Origin: Ilumatobacteraceae bacterium | GTDB taxonomy: Bacteria; Actinomycetota; Acidimicrobiia; Acidimicrobiales; Ilumatobacteraceae | Assembly: GCA_007122945.1 (NCBI GenBank) | Contig: SKSP01000256.1 | Coordinates: 1-5,902, forward strand | Length of the DNA stretch: 5,902 nt | Reading direction: 5' to 3' | Shown here: in pieces, positions 1 to 5,288 of the stretch | Layout: each line of letters begins with the position of its first letter | Numbering within the stretch: position 1 is the stretch's first letter | Notes under the pieces: generated by a model | Databases searched by the model: none | What the model was told of the DNA's origin: nothing | The model's input: the letters and a program-made list of their open reading frames with translations, nothing else | Program-made: the position numbers and the translations under genes

Positions 1-1158
1 GGCGAGGTGATCGACGTCTACCGCGTGTGGCGGCCGAGCCCGCTGTTCCGCGCCCACCGCCTGGAGCGCGAGCTCGGCACGCCGGCGCGCATCTACTACA
101 AGTACGAGGGCGTCAGCCCGGCCGGGTCGCACAAGCCGAACACGTCGGTGCCCCAGGCGTACTACAACCATGTCGAGGGTGTCACCAAGCTCACGACCGA
201 GACCGGCGCGGGCCAGTGGGGCAGCGCGCTCGCGTACGCGACCGCGCAGTTCGGGATGGAGTGCGAGGTGTGGCAGGTCGCCGCGTCGTACCGACAGAAG
301 CCGTATCGCCGGACGATGATGGAGATCTGGGGCGCGACGGTGCACCCCAGCCCGTCGGAGGTCACCGAGTACGGTCGGTCGTTGCTCGCAGAGAACCCGG
401 ACCACCCGGGGTCGCTCGGCATCGCCATCTCCGAGGCGGTGGCGATGGCGGTGGCCGACCCGGCCGTGCGGTACGCGCTCGGATCGGTGCTCAACCACGT
501 CCTGTTGCACCAGACGATCATCGGGGAGGAGGCCCTCCTCCAGCTCGCCAAGGTCGGCGAGCAGCCCGACCTGCTCGTCGGGTGCACGGGTGGTGGGTCG
601 AACTTCGGCGGGCTGGCGTTCCCGTTCCTGCGCGAGAAGCTCGCCGGGAACATGAGCCCGACGATCCGCTGCGTCGAGCCCGCTGCGTGCCCGACGCTGA
701 CCAAGGGCGAGTACCGGTACGACTTCGGCGACACCGCGGGGATGACCCCGCTGCTCAAGATGCACACGCTCGGTCACGGATTCATCCCCGAGCCGATCCA
801 TGCCGGCGGCCTGCGGTACCACGGCATGAGTCCGCTCGTGTCGCACATCTACGAGTCGGGGCTCGCCGAGGCGATCGCCATCGGCCAGCGCGAGTGCTTC
901 GCCGGAGCGCTCACCTTCGCCCGCACCGAGGGCATCGTCCCGGCGCCCGAGCCCACCCACGCGATCGCCGCGGCGATCCGTGAGGCCCTGGCGTGCAAGG
1001 AGTCGGGGGAGGAGAAGGTGATCCTCACCGCGCTGTGCGGCCACGGCCACCTCGACCTGGCCTCGTACCAGCAGTACCTGTCGGGCGAGATGGTCGACTA
1101 CGACCTGCCCCAGGCGACGATCGACGCCGCGATGGCCGACGTCCCCGTGCTGACCTGA
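1..1158 (+). CDS. trpB2: TrpB2-type tryptophan synthase beta-like PLP enzyme (5' partial)
   Basis: A fold-type II PLP enzyme of the TrpB2 (trpB-related) branch. It is expected to join indole with serine or O-phosphoserine to give tryptophan, in the cytosol and often without a TrpA partner. Numbering from base 1, GSHKPN carries the Schiff-base lysine K45. TTETGAGQWG (65-74) holds E67, matching the catalytic glutamate of classical TrpB. GCTGGGSN (194-201) is the phosphate-binding glycine loop. RYHGM, PAPEPTHA and CGHGHLD near the end are typical of TrpB2, not TrpB1. 385 residues are visible. The frame is open to the window edge and the alignment starts at the conserved RPSPLFRA segment, so roughly 50 N-terminal residues probably lie outside; the GTG at base 7 is unlikely to be the start. 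C346 stands where classical TrpB has the serine contacting the PLP ring nitrogen. No trpA or other trp gene is visible. It converges on the desaturase gene across a hairpin element. The family call is firm; the physiological substrate is inferred. Confidence 0.92.
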   Translation, partial: GEVIDVYRVWRPSPLFRAHRLERELGTPARIYYKYEGVSPAGSHKPNTSVPQAYYNHVEGVTKLTTETGAGQWGSALAYATAQFGMECEVWQVAASYRQKPYRRTMMEIWGATVHPSPSEVTEYGRSLLAENPDHPGSLGIAISEAVAMAVADPAVRYALGSVLNHVLLHQTIIGEEALLQLAKVGEQPDLLVGCTGGGSNFGGLAFPFLREKLAGNMSPTIRCVEPAACPTLTKGEYRYDFGDTAGMTPLLKMHTLGHGFIPEPIHAGGLRYHGMSPLVSHIYESGLAEAIAIGQRECFAGALTFARTEGIVPAPEPTHAIAAAIREALACKESGEEKVILTALCGHGHLDLASYQQYLSGEMVDYDLPQATIDAAMADVPVLT

Positions 1159-1165
1159 CGCACCG

Positions 1166-1213
1166 TTCCGTCTGCCGGGATCGGCCGGTGTGCGCCGATC
1201 GGCGCGGACGGTT
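1166..1213 (-). repeat. 48-nt intergenic hairpin element, copy C (convergent gap)
   Basis: Read on the minus strand this element begins AACCGTCCGC and ends AGACGGAA. It aligns without gaps to the copy at 3459-3506, with 36 of 48 positions identical by my count. It folds as an outer stem CCGTC/GACGG, a CGC-versus-A internal loop, a GCCG/CGGC stem, a CC bulge and an inner stem ATCGGC/GCCGAT closing an 8-nt loop. It starts 7 nt after the trpB2 stop and lies 2 nt from the desaturase stop, so it fills almost the whole convergent gap. A bidirectional terminator or a REP-like palindromic repeat are both plausible. No T-run follows the stem on either strand, so it is not a canonical intrinsic terminator. 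Confidence 0.8.
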
Positions 1214-1215
1214 CG

Positions 1216-2136
1216 TCAGACCTCGACGAGTTGGGCCTGGCGGCGCTCGCTCATGCGGGCGGCGACCCGTTCGCTCTTGGCGAGGCGCTTCATCAGACGC
1301 TCGCGGGCCTGCTCCGCTTCGGCGTCGAGCCCCTCGACGTGCTCGACGTCCCAGTGACGCACGACGACCGGCACGAGGATCTGCTCGTGGTGGACCGCCA
1401 GGTCGTAGATGCCGGCCTTGGCGATCAGCGACGCGTGGTGGGCGAAGTTCGGGATGCCGAGGCCGGGCATCGCGAAGTTGGCGACCTGGTTCTCGATCGC
1501 GATCATCATCCCGCTGGGATCGGCCTGGAGAGCGGCCGCGGCGAGGTCGCGGTAGAAGAGCTGGTGGAGGTTCTCGTCGGCAGCCACGCGCTTCATCACC
1601 TCGAACCCGACCGGGTCGAGCATCTTGCCGGTCGAGCGGTGGGAGATCCGGGTCGCGAGCTCCTGGAGGGCGAGGTAGGCGAACCCGTCGTGGGTGGTCG
1701 GCGGGTCGGGGCTGATGCCACCCGACACCTGCGCCATCCGGCCCCGCTCGAGCTCGACCGGGTCGATCGCCCGGGTCGCCATCAAGTAGCCGTAGATCAC
1801 CATCGAGTGGCGACCTTCCTCGGCCGTCCAGCGGCGCACCCACGTCCCCCAGGCGCCGTCGGGGCCGAACATGCGCTCCACCGAGCGGAAGTAGTACGGC
1901 AGGTTGTCCTCGGTCAGCAGGTTGACGAGGAGTGCGCTGCGCACCGCGTCGTCGATCTGGTGGCCGTCGAGGTCGGCGTCGTCGGGGCTCCATGTCTCGC
2001 CGGGCACGTGGTCGCGCGCGCGTGAGTACGGCACGAATTCGTGGGGGAACCACTCCCTCGATGCAGCAAGATGGCGCTCGAGGAGGGCCTCGGCCGTCGG
2101 CTCGAGCTCACGGAGGATCGCCTCGGTGGTCAACAC
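1216..2136 (-). CDS. Acyl-ACP desaturase (diiron, DesA family)
   Basis: A soluble diiron fatty-acyl desaturase of the plant stearoyl-ACP desaturase/mycobacterial DesA family. It would insert a double bond into ACP-bound acyl chains using O2 and electrons from ferredoxin. From the GTG at 2136 the protein has 306 residues, normal for the family. All six expected iron ligands are visible in a four-helix ferritin-like pattern: E76 (TEDNLPYY), E107 and H110 (EEGRH), E159 (LQELATRISH), E188 and H191 (DENLH). There is no signal peptide or membrane segment. The same frame continues upstream to a GTG at 2220, which would add 28 residues rich in R, P and G with no family resemblance. I prefer 2136 because the family-like sequence (LTTEAILRELEPTAEALL) begins there and a TAGGGT hexamer sits 7 nt before it. 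The gap to the threonine ammonia-lyase upstream is 103 nt, so separate transcription is likely. Substrate chain length and double-bond position cannot be read from the sequence. Confidence 0.9.
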   Translation of the reverse strand: MLTTEAILRELEPTAEALLERHLAASREWFPHEFVPYSRARDHVPGETWSPDDADLDGHQIDDAVRSALLVNLLTEDNLPYYFRSVERMFGPDGAWGTWVRRWTAEEGRHSMVIYGYLMATRAIDPVELERGRMAQVSGGISPDPPTTHDGFAYLALQELATRISHRSTGKMLDPVGFEVMKRVAADENLHQLFYRDLAAAALQADPSGMMIAIENQVANFAMPGLGIPNFAHHASLIAKAGIYDLAVHHEQILVPVVVRHWDVEHVEGLDAEAEQARERLMKRLAKSERVAARMSERRQAQLVEV

Positions 2137-2143
2137 GGGACCC

Positions 2144-2149
2144 ACCCTA
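2144..2149 (-). promoter_or_regulatory. Candidate -10 hexamer (TAGGGT) for a leaderless desaturase transcript
   Basis: On the minus strand TAGGGT fits the actinobacterial TANNNT -10 pattern and is followed by exactly 7 nt before the GTG at 2136, which would put the transcription start at the start codon. A purine-rich GGGAGG lies about 14 nt before the GTG, so an ordinary ribosome-bound leader cannot be excluded. No TTGAC-like -35 is seen at 17-18 nt. Nothing else is recognised in the 2137-2239 gap. Confidence 0.4.
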
Positions 2150-2239
2150 GCCTCCCTACCGACCGGCAGGTAGCCGTGCGCCGGAATTCTCCCGTGGCGG
2201 TCGTCACGAGGTTGGGTCACCAGGTTGCGTCGCAGCCGT

Positions 2240-3445
2240 TCAGGGGCCTTGGGCGCGCAGCTCGTAGCCCTGCTCGGCGGCGGCCTCGAGCAGTCGTCGG
2301 GCGTGGTCGCGTCCGCGGACCTCGAACGTCGCGTGCACGCCGGTCTCGCGGACGTGCAGGTCGATTCCCTCGCGGACGTGTTCGACCTCGATGAGGTTGG
2401 CGCCGCCGTCGGCGAACACGGCGAGCAGCTTGGCCAGTCCTCCGGGCCGGTCGTCGATCCGAGCGAACACCATCAGCCGCCGACCCGCTTCGTTCTCGTG
2501 CCGACGGATCAGCCCCGGCACGACGCCGAGGTCGACGTTCCCGCCCGAGAGCACCACGCACGTCGTGCCGCCACTGGTCGCCGGGCGGACGGCACCGCTC
2601 AGCAGCGCCGCCGCCCCGACCGCGCCGGCGCCCTCGACGTACAGCTTGGCCCGCTCCATCAGCAGGACCATCGCGTCCGCGATGGCGTCCTCGTCGACGG
2701 TCACCACGTCGTCCACCCAGCGCTCGACGAGCGGTCGGGTGACCTCGCCGGGCGACTTGACGGCGATGCCGTCGGCGAGCGTCACCACCGGTCCGGCCGG
2801 CGCCGGGTGGCCGGCGTAGGGAGCGCACGCTGCCGCTTGCACGCCGATCACCCGCACGTGGGGGAGCGTGGACTTGACCGCGATCGCCGTGCCGGCGGCC
2901 AACCCACCCCCGCCGAGCGGGACCAGGACCGTCGTCAGACCATCGATGTCGTCGACCAGCTCGAGCCCGAGGGTGCCCTGCCCGGCGACCACGACCGGGT
3001 CGTCGTAGGGGTGGCAGAACGCCATCCCGGTCGATCCGGCCCGCTCGAGCGAGGCCTCGACCGCCTCGCCGAGCGACGCCCCGCCCTCGGTCACGGTGGC
3101 ACCGAACCCCCGGCACGCCTCGATCTTGGAGATCGGTGCTCCGGCCGGGACGAAGATCTCGCAGGGCACGCCGTGGTGGTGGGCGGCGAGCGCGAGCGCC
3201 TGGGCGTGGTTGCCGGCGCTTCCGCACGTCACCCCGGCACGGGCGCGCGCGCCGAGTTCGGCGAGCGTGTTCATCGCACCGCGGACCTTGAACGCACCCG
3301 TGCGCTGGAGATTCTCGGCCTTGAGCACGACCTCGCCGCCGACGACGTCCGACAGCGTGCCCGACCCGACCACCGGCGTGACCCGGGCGACCCCGGCGAT
3401 CGCCCCTCGCGCCCGCCGGATCGCCCCCACGTCGACATCGCGCAC
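2240..3445 (-). CDS. ilvA: Threonine ammonia-lyase (threonine dehydratase) with C-terminal ACT domain
   Basis: A PLP fold-type II enzyme that deaminates L-threonine to 2-oxobutanoate and ammonia, the first step toward isoleucine or a threonine catabolic step; serine may also be used. From the GTG at 3445 it has 401 residues, matching the single-ACT threonine ammonia-lyase class (about 400). TGAFKVRGA carries the PLP lysine K53. SAGNHAQ (76-82) is the asparagine loop, GGGGL (178-182) the phosphate-binding loop and SGGN (300-303) the PLP ring-nitrogen contact. Residues about 322-399 form a βαββαβ ACT domain (LMVFARIDDRPGGLAKLL), a likely site of allosteric control. This domain is shorter than the regulatory region of E. 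coli IlvA. An upstream TTG at 3460 adds five residues, but it overlaps the edge of a hairpin repeat and has no good ribosome site; the GTG at 3445 has a TACGGT hexamer 6 nt upstream. Whether the role is biosynthetic or catabolic is open, since no ilv genes are adjacent. Confidence 0.92.
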   Translation of the reverse strand: MRDVDVGAIRRARGAIAGVARVTPVVGSGTLSDVVGGEVVLKAENLQRTGAFKVRGAMNTLAELGARARAGVTCGSAGNHAQALALAAHHHGVPCEIFVPAGAPISKIEACRGFGATVTEGGASLGEAVEASLERAGSTGMAFCHPYDDPVVVAGQGTLGLELVDDIDGLTTVLVPLGGGGLAAGTAIAVKSTLPHVRVIGVQAAACAPYAGHPAPAGPVVTLADGIAVKSPGEVTRPLVERWVDDVVTVDEDAIADAMVLLMERAKLYVEGAGAVGAAALLSGAVRPATSGGTTCVVLSGGNVDLGVVPGLIRRHENEAGRRLMVFARIDDRPGGLAKLLAVFADGGANLIEVEHVREGIDLHVRETGVHATFEVRGRDHARRLLEAAAEQGYELRAQGP

Positions 3446-3451
3446 GCCCGC

Positions 3452-3457
3452 ACCGTA
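3452..3457 (-). promoter_or_regulatory. Candidate -10 hexamer (TACGGT) for the threonine ammonia-lyase gene
   Basis: On the minus strand TACGGT, preceded by TTG, fits TANNNT and lies 6 nt before the GTG at 3445. That spacing would produce a leaderless transcript. There is no clear -35, and the adjacent 17 nt upstream fall inside hairpin copy A. If this is the promoter, copy A is not transcribed as a leader of this gene. Confidence 0.35.
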
Positions 3458-3458
3458 C

Positions 3459-3506
3459 AACCGTCCGCGCCGATCGACCGGTTCTGGTCGGTTCCGGCAG
3501 ACGGTT
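3459..3506 (+). repeat. 48-nt intergenic hairpin element, copy A
   Basis: It reads AACCGTCCGC at the start and AGACGGTT at the end. Outer arms AACCGTC/GACGGTT (7 bp) enclose an internal loop (CGC versus A), a 4-bp stem GCCG/CGGC, a TC bulge, and an inner stem ATCGACC/GGTCGGT (one T·G wobble) closing the loop GGTTCT. It shares 45 of 46 core bases with copy B, 65 bp away. Its left edge touches the TTG at 3460 of the threonine ammonia-lyase frame. Confidence 0.85.
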
Positions 3507-3508
3507 CT

Positions 3509-3523
3509 GGGTGGGTGGGGTGG
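3509..3523 (+). other. G-rich linker between hairpin copies A and B
   Basis: The 15 bases consist of G-runs of 3, 3, 4 and 2 separated by single T's. The plus strand could form a two-tetrad G-quadruplex, or a three-tetrad one only if a nearby G-run supplies the fourth column. The plus strand is the template strand for the flanking minus-strand genes. The sequence pattern is certain; any structure is inference. Confidence 0.5.
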
Positions 3524-3571
3524 TTCCGTCCGCGCCGATCGACCGGTTCTGGTCGGTTCGGGCAGACGGTT
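3524..3571 (+). repeat. 48-nt intergenic hairpin element, copy B
   Basis: A direct repeat of copy A at a 65-bp offset, with a single core difference (C at 3495, G at 3560), which weakens one pair of the middle stem. The first two bases are TT, not AA, so the outermost two pairs are lost while CCGTC/GACGG remains. It ends 6 bp from the stop codon of the acyl-CoA dehydrogenase gene, where a transcription or mRNA 3'-end element would be expected. No T-run follows it on the minus strand. Confidence 0.85.
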
Positions 3572-3577
3572 CGGGGG

Positions 3578-5221
3578 TCAGGGGGTGGCGTCGGCGACGA
3601 GGCGGCGGGCGATGACCTTCAGGCACAGCGTCTCGTCGGCGCCCTCGAAGATCGACAGCACGCGGGCGTCGACGAACAGCCGGCTGACCGCGTACTCCTC
3701 GGCGTAGCCCATCCCGCCGTGGATCTGCATCGCCTCGCGGGTGACCCACTCGGCGGCCTTGCACACGTAGGCCTTCACCATGCTGGCCTCCATCGCGCCT
3801 TGGCCCTTGGCCATGAGCGTGGCGACCGCGTACGAGAACTGCCGGGCCGCCTGGATCACGACGGCCATGCGGCCGAGCTTGGCCCGGGTCAGCTGGTAGT
3901 CGAGGATCGGCTGGCCGAACACGGTCCGGTTCTCGGCGTAGTCGAGCGCGGCCTCGTACGCGGCCTGCATCACGCCGACCGCTCGGGCCGCGGTCTGCAG
4001 GCGGCCGTTCTCGAAACCCTCCATCTGGTAGTAGAACCCGCGCCCGAGCCCGTCGGCCTCGCCGATCAGGTGGTCGGCGGGCACCCACCAGTCCTCGAGC
4101 GCGATCTCGTAGGAGTGCATCCCGCGGTAGCCGATCGTGTCGATCGGCCGGCCCTCCATCCGGCCGGTGCGGGTGGCGCCGCCGACCTCGACCGGATCCT
4201 GGGTGAACTCGAAGCCGTGGGCGTCGCCGCATGGCTTGGGGACGATGAAAAGGCTCAGCCCGCGGTGGGTCTTCGACCGGTCCGGGTCGGTGCGGGCGAG
4301 CAACGCGAGCACGTCCGCACGGGCGCCGAACGTGCACCACGTCTTCACGCCGTTGATCACGTAGCCCGGCGCGCCGTCGGGCCCGGGGGCCTCGGTGGCG
4401 GTGACCTTGATGCCGGCGACGTCGCTGCCGTAGTCGGGCTCGGTCACGGCGACGGCCGGCATCACCTCGGCGGTCGCCAGCTTCGGCAACCAGGTCTGCT
4501 TCTGGGCCTCGGTGCCGCCCTTGACGAGCGCCCGGGTGAGGATCTCGGGGCGGGTGATCAGCGAGCCGCCGATGCCGAGGCTCGCCCGGCTGAGCTCCTC
4601 GGTGGCGACCACCATCGCCGTGTACTCGTCGTCGCCGCCTTCGCTGTAGCCGCCGTACTCCGCCGGCACGCTCAGTCCGAAGGCGCCCATCTCGCCGAGC
4701 CCCTGCACGATCTCCTCGGGCACGTCGGCGTTCGTGCGGTGGACGTGTTCGGCGTGCGGGGCGATCACGTTCTGGGCGAAGGAGCGGAACGTGTCCTGCA
4801 CCATCTCCATGTCGTCGCCGAGGTGGCGGGGCCCGGCCACGGCGGCGAGCGACGCCACGAAGTCGGGGTCGCGGTAGCTGGCGAGGAACGGGTGGGCGTC
4901 GCGCAGCGGCGCGGTGTCGAGACCCCAGGTCGGCTCGCGGCCGGCGAGGCGGGTGATCAGGTCGTGGATCATGTCGGCGACGAACGCGCACGTGATGCGG
5001 GCCTCGTCGTCGCCCTTGGCGCCGTAGTCGAGGAGCGAGCGGGCCGTCGCCACGGCCGACGCCGCGTGGGCGAGGTCGTAGCCGAGCACCTGGTGAACGT
5101 CTGGGCCGCCCGACGCGGCGAGGTGTCGGACCCCCTTGCCGACCACGTCGTCGGCGAGGTCGATCACCTCCGCCGCTGTCTGCAGGTCGGGAGCCGTCGT
5201 CGCCGTCGTCGCGGGAGCCAT
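3578..5221 (-). CDS. Acyl-CoA dehydrogenase, (2S)-methylsuccinyl-CoA dehydrogenase-like
   Basis: An FAD-dependent acyl-CoA dehydrogenase that introduces an α,β double bond and passes electrons to ETF. The 547-residue protein is much longer than a standard ~380-residue member because of an N-terminal helical region (about 15-130) before the normal core, which starts near GDDMEMVQDTFRSFA (135-149). Core motifs: VTEPDYGSD (259-267, substrate/FAD loop), NRTVFGQPI (431-439, FAD contact), QIHGGMGY (499-506), and IFEG (524-527) with E526 as the expected catalytic base. The extension, the EMVQDTFRSFA and IGYRGMHSYEI segments and the FENGRLQTAARAVGV helix resemble methylsuccinyl-CoA dehydrogenase (Mcd) of the ethylmalonyl-CoA pathway as I remember it, so Mcd is the best guess. 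No other gene of that pathway is in the window, and another short or branched acyl-CoA substrate remains possible. ATG at 5221 is chosen because the upstream 23 codons are Arg/Pro-rich, lack family similarity and would overlap the divergent gene's start. Family call firm, substrate moderate. Confidence 0.9.
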   Translation of the reverse strand: MAPATTATTAPDLQTAAEVIDLADDVVGKGVRHLAASGGPDVHQVLGYDLAHAASAVATARSLLDYGAKGDDEARITCAFVADMIHDLITRLAGREPTWGLDTAPLRDAHPFLASYRDPDFVASLAAVAGPRHLGDDMEMVQDTFRSFAQNVIAPHAEHVHRTNADVPEEIVQGLGEMGAFGLSVPAEYGGYSEGGDDEYTAMVVATEELSRASLGIGGSLITRPEILTRALVKGGTEAQKQTWLPKLATAEVMPAVAVTEPDYGSDVAGIKVTATEAPGPDGAPGYVINGVKTWCTFGARADVLALLARTDPDRSKTHRGLSLFIVPKPCGDAHGFEFTQDPVEVGGATRTGRMEGRPIDTIGYRGMHSYEIALEDWWVPADHLIGEADGLGRGFYYQMEGFENGRLQTAARAVGVMQAAYEAALDYAENRTVFGQPILDYQLTRAKLGRMAVVIQAARQFSYAVATLMAKGQGAMEASMVKAYVCKAAEWVTREAMQIHGGMGYAEEYAVSRLFVDARVLSIFEGADETLCLKVIARRLVADATP

Positions 5222-5228
5222 GCGCCGA

Positions 5229-5234
5229 AATGTA
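5229..5234 (-). promoter_or_regulatory. Candidate -10 hexamer (TACATT) for a leaderless acyl-CoA dehydrogenase transcript
   Basis: On the minus strand TACATT is followed by 7 nt and then the ATG at 5221, so transcription would begin at the start codon. It is also the least GC-rich patch of the 67-bp divergent gap. A GGAG lies 13 nt before the ATG, which is far for a ribosome site. No convincing -35 is visible. Confidence 0.45.
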
Positions 5235-5276
5235 CTCCGGGGCGAACCCGGTGGGCCCGGTCGACCTCGCCGTGGC

Positions 5277-5280
5277 AGGG
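5277..5280 (+). promoter_or_regulatory. Ribosome binding site of the LOG-family gene
   Basis: AGGG lies 8 nt before the ATG at 5289, a normal Shine-Dalgarno distance, and supports that start. Unlike the three minus-strand genes, this gene has no TANNNT hexamer close to its start codon. Confidence 0.5.
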
Positions 5281-5288
5281 TGTGACCC

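Noticed and set aside
993..2053. Long frames on both strands across the trpB2/desaturase junction.
   Set aside because: Composition is Arg/Gly/Pro-rich as expected from out-of-frame reading of high-GC genes, and they cross the convergent gap including hairpin C.
2137..2220. The 28-codon N-terminal extension of the desaturase frame (GTG at 2220).
   Set aside because: No ribosome site precedes the GTG at 2220, the segment lacks family similarity, and the GTG at 2136 starts exactly where DesA-like sequence begins.
3459..3571. A CRISPR-like repeat pair.
   Set aside because: Only two units here, with a 17-nt G-rich linker in place of a unique spacer, and the third copy is solitary and inverted 2.2 kb away.
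3446..3577. A T-box, attenuator or amino-acid riboswitch upstream of the threonine ammonia-lyase gene.
   Set aside because: No leader peptide with Ile/Thr codons, no T-box motif and no U-tract terminator. The same hairpin also occurs in the unrelated convergent gap at 1166-1213, so it is not specific to this gene.
2217..4991. A very long (924-codon) open frame on the minus strand spanning two genes.
   Set aside because: It is an off-frame shadow of the threonine ammonia-lyase and acyl-CoA dehydrogenase genes: extreme Arg/Pro/Gly composition, no domain, and it runs through the hairpin repeats. The overlapped frames carry complete, recognisable enzymes.
5240..5262. GC-rich partial inverted and direct repeats (CCCGG, GGGCCC) in the divergent gap, as a regulator operator.
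   Set aside because: The arms are short and mostly direct-repeat CCCGG units expected in such GC-rich DNA; there is no clean dyad and it does not match the 48-nt hairpin family.
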